A stretch of 64,000 nt of DNA from Vicinamibacterales bacterium (GTDB lineage: Bacteria > Acidobacteriota > Vicinamibacteria > Vicinamibacterales > Fen-181), in NCBI GenBank assembly GCA_036504215.1, contig DASXVO010000033.1:1-64000 (forward strand). The letters run 5' to 3'. Position 1 is the stretch's first letter, and the number at the start of each line of letters is the position of its first letter. The position numbers were made by a program, and so were the translations under genes. This document shows, in pieces, positions 54,822 to 62,469 of this stretch. The notes beneath the pieces are model-generated. The model searched no databases and was not told the DNA's origin. It saw nothing but the letters and a program-made list of their open reading frames with translations.

Positions 54822-55615
54822 GCGGCCTTCTCCCGCCAGCGGAACAAGATGCTGGCACCGGCGCGAATCAGGCCGTCGGTGGCGAGGCCGATGCCGCCAA
54901 TCACCAGCAGGCCGGCAAACGACCAGGATGCCTTCTGGTGGGTCCGCGCCAACTCGACCATGTAGCCCAGGCCGTGTTCGGGATTGACCGCTTCGGCGAG
55001 GATCACGTAGGTCCACGAGATCGCGTTCATCACCCGGAACGAGTCGAAGATCTCCGGCAGCGCCGCCGGCAGCAGCACCGTTCGCACCGCCTGCCACTTC
55101 GTCGCGCCGAGCGTCAGCGCCGTCTGGACCAGTTCCTCCGGCACCGCGCGGATTGCCGTGACCACGACGGGGAGGAGGTAGACGAAGACGCCCAGGAACA
55201 GGAAGGCGACCTTCTGGGACTCGTAGATCCCGAACCAGAGGATCAGCAGTGGAATGAACGCGGAGATCGGCATGTAGCGCAGCGGCGCCATGATGGGCTC
55301 GAAGATCCGATTGACCGGCTCGAACGCGCCCATCAGGATGCCGAGCGGCAGCGCCAGCGCGGACGCCAGCGCGAATGCGACCAGGATGCGCCTGGTCGAC
55401 ACCCAGATCGCCTGCCCGAGGTCGTACTGCAGGAACAGTTGCAGCGTCCCGCGCACGACCTCGCTCGGCGAGGGTAGGAAGTCAGCCGGGGCCAGTTGGC
55501 CGTACGAGATGACGCACCAGGCTCCGAGCACCAGGGTCGGTGCCACGAAGCCCAGGACGACCGCCAGCGGCCGCGGCAACGGTGCGCGGAGGGAGAACAA
55601 GTCGGAACGCTTCAT
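54818..55615 (-). CDS. ABC transporter permease, nitrate/sulfonate/taurine type
   Basis: 265 residues, about six spans. The EAA loop is visible in VQTALTLGATKWQAVRTVLLPAA, the contact to the ATPase. The preceding binding protein (543 residues) supplies the substrate domain. The upstream gap of 83 bases contains the CAGGAG 7-bp repeats. Substrate unknown: candidates are sulfonates or small anions, but the binding protein is atypical. Confidence 0.92.
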   Translation of the reverse strand: MKRSDLFSLRAPLPRPLAVVLGFVAPTLVLGAWCVISYGQLAPADFLPSPSEVVRGTLQLFLQYDLGQAIWVSTRRILVAFALASALALPLGILMGAFEPVNRIFEPIMAPLRYMPISAFIPLLILWFGIYESQKVAFLFLGVFVYLLPVVVTAIRAVPEELVQTALTLGATKWQAVRTVLLPAALPEIFDSFRVMNAISWTYVILAEAVNPEHGLGYMVELARTHQKASWSFAGLLVIGGIGLATDGLIRAGASILFRWREKAA

Positions 55616-55628
55616 CAGGACTCAGCAT

Positions 55629-55656
55629 CCAGGAGCCAGGAGCCAGGAGTCAGGAG
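55629..55656. repeat. Four tandem 7-bp units (CCAGGAG)
   Basis: CCAGGAG three times, then TCAGGAG, inside the operon gap between the permease and the binding-protein gene. Similar CAGGAG/GGCTCCTG runs are seen near 48006-48022 and 57346-57357, so the element is dispersed in intergenic sites. Confidence 0.7.
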
Positions 55657-55698
55657 GCGCCCCTCCATCCCGACTCCTGAATCCTGCGTTCTTCGTGA

Positions 55699-57330
55699 TC
55701 ACTGCGAGGCCAGCACCACCTTGATGTCGGTGCGGCGGTTCAACTGGCGTCCGGTCTCGGTCGCGTTCGGAGCCACCGGGTTCGCCGAGCCGTGGCCGAT
55801 CGTCTGGAAGCGGGTCGCCTGGATGTTCGGGAAATTCTTGAGCACGTAGTTCTTCACCGCCAACGCCCGCCGCTCGGACAGCGTCATGTTGGCCGTCGGC
55901 GACCCGGTCGAGTCGGTGTTCCCTTCGACTCGCAGGTACGTATTCCCGAACGACGTCATCGTCTCGCCCAGCGCGTCGAGTACGAAGTACGACCCCGCCA
56001 TGATCTCGTCCGATCCCGGCGTGAAGTGGACCTGGATCTCCTTGTTGATGATCGCGCGGTCCTGCGGTGACGCCGGCTTGGCGGCCAGTTTCGGCTCCTC
56101 GACCTTCTGGCCGGGATACATCACGGCCAGTGACGAGATGAACCTCGTGTCTGCCCAGTCCCTGCCGGATACCGGCCGCGTCACCAGGCCCTTCTTCCGC
56201 CAGATCACGAAGGCCGTGTCGAACAGCGTGTCGTAGTGGGCCTTGCCGCCCGTGAGGCCGTAGAATTGCGCGTTGTCCGCGTACGGCGTCAGCTTGAGAC
56301 CCGACAACATGCCGGAGACCGTGTCGTTGTCGAGCTTCAGCGCGCGGCCGACGAGCGCGTACGACGAGGCGGGGTCGCGCTTGATCGCCTCGATGCCCTC
56401 GAACCATCCCTGGACGAAATCACGCACCGTCCCCGGCGCCTGGTCGATGAGCTGCTGGCGTGCGACCAGCGTGTCGGCGATGATGTTGGTTGCCGCGGTC
56501 GTCGACACGAGGACATGCGCCTCGTCGCCACGAGCCGTCACTGCCGCCGACAGATCCGGCTCCCACGTCACCGCCGCGTCCACCTGCCGGGCCTTGAACA
56601 TCGCGGCTGCGGCCGGCGCGTCCTGCGTGAAGATGATGTTCTTCTCCACGACGTTGCGGTCCTCGGACGACAGGCCGGACTGCGCCAGCAGGTACAGCAG
56701 CAGGAAGTGCGACGGCGTGAACTGCGTGCACGCCACCTTCCGCCCCTTCAGATCCTCGATCGATTTCAGGGTCGCGAGCGAGACGATGCCGTCACCGCCG
56801 CGCGACCAGTCCTGCATGATGACCGACTTGGCCTTCTGCCCCTGCTCCTCGAGAATCGACGCCTCGCGGGCCCAGTTGTCCACCGTATCCCACATGATGT
56901 CGATGTCGCCCTTGCGGAACGCCGCCAGCTTGGCGGCCGGGTCCTCGAGCAGCACGAACTTCACGTCGAGACCGAACTTCTTCTTGTAGGCAGACGCCGG
57001 ATTGGGGTCCATGCCGCCGTTGAACACGATGCCCGGCGAATGGCCGGCCCACGTGTTGATGCCGACAACCAGCGGACGCGACAGCTTTCCGCCAGTTGCC
57101 AGGCTCGTCGCGGTGACGCCCGTCGATCCGATGCCCCGTTCGGGATCGGCCGGTGCGTTCTTGAGCGCGTCGAAGTCGCTCGCCGCCGTCTTGTCCGCCT
57201 GCGTGGCCGCCGGTTTGTCGCCCACGGCCCATTGCTTCACGTCGGCACCCTTGTAGTGCCAGAACGCGTACCCGACGACCGCCACCACCACCACCGTGAC
57301 GAACAACTTCGCAAAAGGCGTGAGTTTCAT
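55699..57330 (-). CDS. Membrane-anchored ABC substrate-binding protein fused to OmpA domain
   Basis: 543 residues. The N-terminal anchor (MKLTPFAKLFVTVVVVAVVG) has no clear signal cleavage site. Residues ~85-420 are an NMT1/SsuA-type binding domain (VVGINTWAGHSPGIVFNGG, AAVTWEPDLSAAV). Residues 430-543 are an OmpA C-terminal domain with NTDSTGS, LSERRALAVKNYV and LNRRTDIKVV, which binds diaminopimelate in peptidoglycan. So one end is in the inner membrane, the other on the cell wall, and the ligand domain between. Ordinary binding proteins diffuse freely; this tether is unusual. AAGGAGCG precedes ATG 57330. Confidence 0.9.
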   Translation of the reverse strand: MKLTPFAKLFVTVVVVAVVGYAFWHYKGADVKQWAVGDKPAATQADKTAASDFDALKNAPADPERGIGSTGVTATSLATGGKLSRPLVVGINTWAGHSPGIVFNGGMDPNPASAYKKKFGLDVKFVLLEDPAAKLAAFRKGDIDIMWDTVDNWAREASILEEQGQKAKSVIMQDWSRGGDGIVSLATLKSIEDLKGRKVACTQFTPSHFLLLYLLAQSGLSSEDRNVVEKNIIFTQDAPAAAAMFKARQVDAAVTWEPDLSAAVTARGDEAHVLVSTTAATNIIADTLVARQQLIDQAPGTVRDFVQGWFEGIEAIKRDPASSYALVGRALKLDNDTVSGMLSGLKLTPYADNAQFYGLTGGKAHYDTLFDTAFVIWRKKGLVTRPVSGRDWADTRFISSLAVMYPGQKVEEPKLAAKPASPQDRAIINKEIQVHFTPGSDEIMAGSYFVLDALGETMTSFGNTYLRVEGNTDSTGSPTANMTLSERRALAVKNYVLKNFPNIQATRFQTIGHGSANPVAPNATETGRQLNRRTDIKVVLASQ

Positions 57331-57357
57331 GGCTCGCTCCTTGTTCCTGGCTCCTGC

Positions 57358-58071
57358 CTAGAGCGTCTTCTGCCCTGCGGCTGCCTGCGCGGCGGCGCGC
57401 TTCGCCTTCATCTCGGCGAGTTGCTGCTTGGCCTGCGCCTCGCCGACCTGAGATCGGACGGCCGCCAGCTTCGAATCGAGCGTGGACTCGGACAGTTCCT
57501 TGCCCAGGTTGGCTTCGGCAATGGTGTTCTTGATGTGCTGACGCACGTTGTCGAGCGCCTTGACCTCGGCATCGACCGACAGACCGTCGAGCTGCTCCTG
57601 AATCTTGATGCGCGCCTGCGCCGACTGCATCTTGGCGAGCATCGACTCGCGTTCGGCCTGGAGCTTCCGGATCTCGGCCTGGACGCTGACGAGCGACGAC
57701 TTCGCGCCGTCCGCATCCCGCTGCGCGGTGTCCATCTCCGCCCGCAGGTCGGCAACCTCGGTGGCGAGCTGGTTCTTCTTCTGGAGCAGGATCAGCGCCA
57801 CATCGTCCTGGTTCGTGTCCATCGCGACGCCAAGTTCGGCGTCGGTCTGCGTCAGTTCCTTGGTGGCCTTCTGGTAGCGCTCGCTCGTATCCTCGCGGCG
57901 ACGGATGATCGCGGCGGTGGCCGCCTTCAGCCTCGAGTACTTCTCGACCATCGAGTTGATCGCGTTCTCGTAGGCGATCTCCGGATGTTCCTTCTCCACG
58001 TCGGAAATCCAGATTGAGAGAAACCCCTTCCAGAGGTTTCCGAGACGCGCAAAGAATCCTGCTCCTGCCAC
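57358..58071 (-). CDS. pspA: PspA/IM30-family membrane-remodelling protein
   Basis: 237 residues, long helices throughout: ARLGNLWKGFLSIWISDVEK (amphipathic helix 0/1), then heptad-rich helices with DAELGVAMDTNQDDVALILL and LAAVRSQVGEAQAKQQLAEM. PspA and IM30 belong to the ESCRT-III superfamily; they polymerise on and protect the inner membrane under stress. Start GTG 58071 is chosen because the conserved helix begins just after it and AAGGGGG lies upstream; the frame to 58284 adds Arg-rich noise. No PspB, PspC or PspF-type partners are adjacent. Instead it leads an ABC transporter and AAA cluster. Confidence 0.88.
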   Translation of the reverse strand: MAGAGFFARLGNLWKGFLSIWISDVEKEHPEIAYENAINSMVEKYSRLKAATAAIIRRREDTSERYQKATKELTQTDAELGVAMDTNQDDVALILLQKKNQLATEVADLRAEMDTAQRDADGAKSSLVSVQAEIRKLQAERESMLAKMQSAQARIKIQEQLDGLSVDAEVKALDNVRQHIKNTIAEANLGKELSESTLDSKLAAVRSQVGEAQAKQQLAEMKAKRAAAQAAAGQKTL

Positions 58072-58168
58072 GTCAACCCCCTTGATTGGACGGACACATC
58101 GGCGATCAGTAGGTACTACGAAGGCCCGCCGCGGGAGTTCCGAGGCGGACAGCATCCTGCTACGGCGT

Positions 58169-58834
58169 CTAGGCGGACCCCGGCGACGACGGATCGTGGA
58201 GGCGCGGGGAGGCCTGCACCACGCGCGCCACCGCCTCCTGGCCGAAGAACTCCAGAACCCGCTGGATGTCCAGCTTCCTGGCATTGCAGGCGACCGTGAC
58301 GCCCTGCTGCTGGGTGACCTGCTCCTCCATCCGCGTCTTCAGCTTCTTGATTTCGTCCTCGAATTGCGCGATGCGGTGGTTCGACTCCTCGAGCACGCGC
58401 TCGGTGTCGCCGGCATTCTTGCGAATGTAGCCTTCGAGCGCCTGGATCTCGGCAACGCCAGCTTCGATGATGTTGTCGATCGGCACACCGAACGCCTTGA
58501 GGGAGGCCTCGACGATCTGTTTCTTGACCGGCACGGGTGTCTCGGCCGGCAGACTGCCAAGCAAGTCCCGGGCCTTGCCGACACGCTCCCGCTCGACCGC
58601 GTCGATGCCGGCGGCATCGAACACCTCGTCGAACGCCACGTCACCGCCCTTCGGCGCGGGCGGCTCGTTCTTGAAGAACACTGGCGCCGGCTGTTCGGCG
58701 GCTGCGGACGCTATTACGGAGGCGTCGGCGTCAGCGGCGCCCGAGGAGGCCGCCGCCGTGGTCTCGGCCGGCTCGCCGTCCTGCACGATGAACCAGCCGA
58801 GGACGGTGGAGCCCCAGTTCTTCTTGTCGGTCAT
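58169..58834 (-). CDS. Unknown coiled-coil protein, first gene of the PspA/ABC cluster
   Basis: 221 residues. MTDKKNWGSTVLGWFIV at the N-terminus, an Ala/Glu-rich linker, a globular-looking middle (FDEVFDAAGIDAVERERVGK, VPVKKQIVEASLKAFG), and a coiled coil at ~130-190 (SNHRIAQFEDEIKKLKTRM). The CNARKLDIQRVLEFF tail is distinctive. GAGG precedes ATG 58834. It begins the seven-gene row, 97 bases from pspA. I do not recognise the family; it is a good candidate for a PspA partner or regulator. Confidence 0.75.
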   Translation of the reverse strand: MTDKKNWGSTVLGWFIVQDGEPAETTAAASSGAADADASVIASAAAEQPAPVFFKNEPPAPKGGDVAFDEVFDAAGIDAVERERVGKARDLLGSLPAETPVPVKKQIVEASLKAFGVPIDNIIEAGVAEIQALEGYIRKNAGDTERVLEESNHRIAQFEDEIKKLKTRMEEQVTQQQGVTVACNARKLDIQRVLEFFGQEAVARVVQASPRLHDPSSPGSA

Positions 58835-58878
58835 GGGTGAACCTCGCGGCGCGTGCTCAGCGGGAATCGAACCGCCGA

Positions 58879-58884
58879 ATGATA
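58879..58884 (-). promoter_or_regulatory. Candidate -10 for the PspA/ABC cluster
   Basis: TATCAT on the minus strand (in GGTGCTATCATT), 44 bases before the first ATG of the seven-gene row. A -35 is not convincing. No other promoter-like site is obvious in the 144-base gap. Confidence 0.3.
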
Positions 58885-58978
58885 GCACCCCTGGCCCCGG
58901 GGCGCTTGTCCGGCGGCGCAGCAACCTTGGGCGGCCATTCAACACGGAGTGCACCGCGACTCCTCTCCGCCGTCCCGC

Positions 58979-60880
58979 CTACTTGATGTACTGCCCGTAC
59001 CACGCCAGGATCCGGTTCAGACGGTCCAGCAAGTGCTTCTCCTCACGCAGTCCGTGCCCTTCGCGTGGGTAGACGACGAAGTCGGCGGCGACGCCGTATC
59101 GTTTGAGACCCCGATAGAGCTGCTGGCTCTGGCCAATCGGGTCGGTGGTATCGGCCTCCCCTTGAAGAATCAGGCTCGGCGTCCTGGCGTTCTTGATGTA
59201 GGTAATCGGCGAGCACTTGATGAAGCCTTCGAGCTTCTCGTACGGCGTCCCGAAGAACCACTCGTCGTACGCCGATCCGTTCTCGGTTCCAAACTCGCTG
59301 GCGAGGTCCGACAGTCCCGCACCGATGACCGCCGCCTGGAACCGCGCCGTCTGCGTGATCGCCCATGCCGACATGTAGCCACCGTACGACCAGCCGCCGA
59401 TGCCGAGGCGCTTCGGGTCGGCGATGCCGCGGGCGATGAGATCGTCCACGCCGGCCATCAGGTCCTTGAAATCGCCGCCGCCCCAGTCGGCGCGGTTCGA
59501 TTCGACGAAGCGATGACCGTAGCCGACCGAGCCCCGAATGTTCGGGTAGAACACGGCGTAGCCGCGCGCCGCGAGCAACTGTCCCCAGGGCTCGAAGGCG
59601 TTGCTCCAGCGGCCGGTCGGACCGCCGTGGATTAGCACGATGAGCGGGAGTTTCACGCCGGCGCCGACGTTGGCCGGCTTCAGGAGGGCGGCTTCGATGT
59701 CGAGGCCGTCGAAGCTCCGGTAGCGGTAGAACTCCGGCTCGAGCGGAGCCGGCCGATTCCAGTCGGTGTTCACGCTGGTCAGCACCTCTGGCCGGGCCGT
59801 CCCCCTGGCGTGCCAGATTTCGGGCGCATCGACAGCCGTCTCGCCGACGAACCAGATGTCGTCGTCGCGAGCCGCGAAGGCCCCCCGGTTCATCTCGACC
59901 GCCGGGGCGGAGGTGACATGGCCCTGTCGATCGACGACGGCGTAACGCGTGCGGAAACCATCGGCGAACAGTACGTTCAGGGATCCGTCCTTCCGCCAGG
60001 CGTACCCCATCACCGGCCTGTCGACCGAAAGGGTGACATTCCGGGGCGCCGACACGCCGGCCTCGAGCACATACAGGTCGTGCGCATCAGGACCATCGAC
60101 GCGCGCACCGACCCACGCGAGCGTCTTCCCGTCTGGAGACAGGCGGACCTGCGCGACGGGCCCCTTCGGCGCGGCCAGCGGCGTCAGCGCGCCGCCGGCG
60201 GCAGGGATGGAGAGGATCCGATCGGTGTTCTGGTCCACCTCGGGACGATCGGTCGCCACGACGATCAGTCGCTCGCCGTCCGGAGCCCAGCGCGCATCGC
60301 CGATCGCCCACGCCCCGGAGGTCAACTGCGTGACCGCGCGGGACTCCCGCACGATGACCCACAACCGTGCGCGTTTCTCGTCCTTGTCGACGACGCGTGC
60401 ATCGTCTTTGTCCTTCTCGCGCTTCTCCTCGGCATCGGTGCGGGGTTCCTGCGCGAGGAAGGCCAGTCGCTGGCCGTCTGGAGCCCAATCGAACGCCTGG
60501 ACACTGTTCTTCCCGCCGGTGAGCTTCGTCGCTTCGCCGCCATCGGCTGGCAGGAGGTGGATCTGCGTGCCACCCTCCCGGTCGGACAGGAAGGCGATCG
60601 TCTTCCCGTCGGGCGACCATCGAGGAGAACTGGCGCCTTTCGGCGAGTACGTCATCCGTCGAAGCTGGCGCGACGCCAGTCCGAGCATCCAGATGTCCCG
60701 CGGCCGGGTATTGCCCTTTGGCGGTTCGGTCACGACGAACACCAGGCGGGAGAGGTCGGGTGAGAGTTGCAGGTCGGAAATCTGCCGCCCGCCGAGGGTC
60801 TGCTCGGGTGTGAGCGGAACCGCTGCGACGGCCGGCGTCTGCAGGGCAGCCACCAAGGAAAGCACGAGAAGGACGGACAT
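58979..60880 (-). CDS. S9-family prolyl oligopeptidase, exported
   Basis: 633 residues. Signal peptide to about residue 20 (MSVLLVLSLVAALQ), then a beta-propeller with repeated SPDGKT-type blades (LSPDLSRL, WSPDGKTIAF, LSPDGKTLAW), and an alpha/beta hydrolase domain. The nucleophile is in GGWSYGGYMSAW, with Asp in EADTTDP and His in REGHGLRE. Cleaves short peptides in the periplasm. Start 60880 is preceded by GGGGGT; GTG 60886 and TTG 60892 are alternatives. Confidence 0.93.
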   Translation of the reverse strand: MSVLLVLSLVAALQTPAVAAVPLTPEQTLGGRQISDLQLSPDLSRLVFVVTEPPKGNTRPRDIWMLGLASRQLRRMTYSPKGASSPRWSPDGKTIAFLSDREGGTQIHLLPADGGEATKLTGGKNSVQAFDWAPDGQRLAFLAQEPRTDAEEKREKDKDDARVVDKDEKRARLWVIVRESRAVTQLTSGAWAIGDARWAPDGERLIVVATDRPEVDQNTDRILSIPAAGGALTPLAAPKGPVAQVRLSPDGKTLAWVGARVDGPDAHDLYVLEAGVSAPRNVTLSVDRPVMGYAWRKDGSLNVLFADGFRTRYAVVDRQGHVTSAPAVEMNRGAFAARDDDIWFVGETAVDAPEIWHARGTARPEVLTSVNTDWNRPAPLEPEFYRYRSFDGLDIEAALLKPANVGAGVKLPLIVLIHGGPTGRWSNAFEPWGQLLAARGYAVFYPNIRGSVGYGHRFVESNRADWGGGDFKDLMAGVDDLIARGIADPKRLGIGGWSYGGYMSAWAITQTARFQAAVIGAGLSDLASEFGTENGSAYDEWFFGTPYEKLEGFIKCSPITYIKNARTPSLILQGEADTTDPIGQSQQLYRGLKRYGVAADFVVYPREGHGLREEKHLLDRLNRILAWYGQYIK

Positions 60881-60896
60881 CGACACCCCCAATGAC

Positions 60897-61898
60897 CTAG
60901 AAGACCTCCCGATCGTCGAGCACCATGTCGGCCCGGAACCACCACCGCGGCTGGTAGCCGACGTACACCGGCACTTCCGTCAGCGCGCCCTCGATGCCGC
61001 ACGCGATCGTGAACGCTTCCTTCCACGACGCCTTGCGGTCGCGCAGTTCGAACTCGGATTGCAGCAAACGCGGATAGGTTCGCGCGCCGAACGTGGCGCT
61101 CGTCAGCACCTCGGAGGACGCGCGCGTCAAATCGTACTGCTTGCCGTAGTAGGCATAGGGCACGCTCTTGCGGCCCGGCGCGCGGCGGTCGCGCTTGTAA
61201 CTCTCGACTGCGTCGTGCAGCAGTTCTGCCAGGCCGATCAGGAAACCGGGACGCCCGCCAGCCGGCACGGCAGTCGTCTTGTGGCGCGGCGGGCCAGGGG
61301 ATTTCACGAGCGCGTCGTAGAGCGCGTCGAGCTCGCGGTACGAGTAATCGCGCGTCACCTGGGTCATCGTGACAGTCGCCACCGACTCGGTCGCGGTGTT
61401 TCTCGACTGGATCATCTTGAAGACCACGCCCCCCTTCGCCTCGTTCGACACGTGCGACTTCGCCTCGTCCAGGGAATCCTCGTCGCTCTTCTTCATGATC
61501 CCGAGGATCGCCGTCTCGCCGCCCTTCGTCTCCTCCAGGATGAATCCCCAGCGGTTGACCTGGCGCGGCGCGCGCGCCGGGTCCGAACCGATGAGCAGGT
61601 CGTAGCCGACCGCCCCGTCCTCGCCCCGTCGCCACCTCATCCTGGCGCCGCCCACGTTGTCCTTGCCAATCCAGAAGAGCAGCAGCGGGCGGATCTTGGC
61701 CGACATCCGGTAGCGGTGCTCGGTCACGACCGGCACGAAACCCTGCAACGGGACGACGGGGAGCTGTCCGACCGCGTCGAACTCGCCGGCCGCGCCGGGG
61801 CTGTGGCCGACCACTGGAGTGGCGGCGCCGATCAGCAGACCGACGACCACGGCGGTTCCAAGACCGACGATGGGCGCAACATGTCGATGGGGTGACAT
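60897..61898 (-). CDS. Exported protein of unknown function (~333 residues)
   Basis: 333 residues. An N-terminal hydrophobic signal (VAPIVGLGTAVVVGLLIGAA) is followed by a beta-rich body: YRMSAKIRPLLLFWIGKDNV, RWGFILEETKGGETAI, VPYAYYGKQYDLTRASSEV. No known catalytic motif. It precedes the S9 peptidase by 16 bases and so may be co-transcribed. ATG 61898 lies 7 bases after TATAAT on the same strand, suggesting a leaderless message; the longer frame to 61919 would start inside the -10. Confidence 0.75.
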   Translation of the reverse strand: MSPHRHVAPIVGLGTAVVVGLLIGAATPVVGHSPGAAGEFDAVGQLPVVPLQGFVPVVTEHRYRMSAKIRPLLLFWIGKDNVGGARMRWRRGEDGAVGYDLLIGSDPARAPRQVNRWGFILEETKGGETAILGIMKKSDEDSLDEAKSHVSNEAKGGVVFKMIQSRNTATESVATVTMTQVTRDYSYRELDALYDALVKSPGPPRHKTTAVPAGGRPGFLIGLAELLHDAVESYKRDRRAPGRKSVPYAYYGKQYDLTRASSEVLTSATFGARTYPRLLQSEFELRDRKASWKEAFTIACGIEGALTEVPVYVGYQPRWWFRADMVLDDREVF

Positions 61899-61905
61899 CG
61901 CTTGG

Positions 61906-61911
61906 ATTATA
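61906..61911 (-). promoter_or_regulatory. -10 hexamer for the unknown exported gene (leaderless?)
   Basis: A perfect TATAAT on the minus strand, 7 bases from the ATG, placing transcription start at or one base from the start codon. No -35 consensus and no ribosome-binding site. Confidence 0.4.
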
Positions 61912-62020
61912 CCCGTCACTTGCGCGCCAGCAGCCGGGTGGGCTACCCTTCGACACGGTTGTGTTGCCCCGGTCGCTCCGCATCAGGAGTCTCTGGAAGA
62001 AGCGAGACACCGAAAGACAC

Positions 62021-62377
62021 GTGACATCCGCGCGCTTTCGCCGCATCGGGCGCCTGTTTGCCGTGCTGCTGCTCGCATGGACAGCAGCCGACATCTGCGA
62101 TTTCGGTCTCTGCCGGCACGACCGCGAGCCGATTGCGCCGGCCGTCCCCGCGGGGCCGCACGGCGCCCGCACGGTCACGGCCTGGGCACCGGACACCGGC
62201 GCACCGTCTGACGCGGCGGACCTTGGTGAAGACTGCTTCTGCTGTTCGCCGTACGTCGATGTCCAGACGCGCGTCGCGATCACGGTCACCTACTCGTTCG
62301 CGTGGAAAGTCGCCTTCGACCTCGCGGCGCGGCCAGACGTGGCCGCGTCACGTCTCTATCACCCGCCGCTCGCCTAG
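62021..62377 (+). CDS. Small exported Cys-rich protein ahead of efflux genes
   Basis: 118 residues. A hydrophobic N-terminus (RRIGRLFAVLLLAWTAADIC) then ICDFGLCRHD and EDCFCCSPYVDV, four Cys within short spans, and a second aromatic stretch. Cys clusters and its place before a TolC/adaptor pair suggest a metal-related periplasmic role, perhaps sensing or carrying metal. The start is GTG 62021 because it begins the signal segment; the frame to 61892 is possible but unsupported. Confidence 0.6.
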   Translation: MTSARFRRIGRLFAVLLLAWTAADICDFGLCRHDREPIAPAVPAGPHGARTVTAWAPDTGAPSDAADLGEDCFCCSPYVDVQTRVAITVTYSFAWKVAFDLAARPDVAASRLYHPPLA

Positions 62378-62469
62378 ACTCACCGAGCACACACGCCCCC
62401 GCTCCGGCCCGCCGGCCGATTGGCCGCGCTGAATCTTCGGCATCCTGCCCCCAGGTAGTCCGTACAGTC

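Noticed and set aside
54821-55097. Extended ABC ATPase start at 55097
   Set aside because: The extra 92 residues are antisense-like to the permease and lack the P-loop domain character; ATG 54821 overlaps the permease stop as expected.
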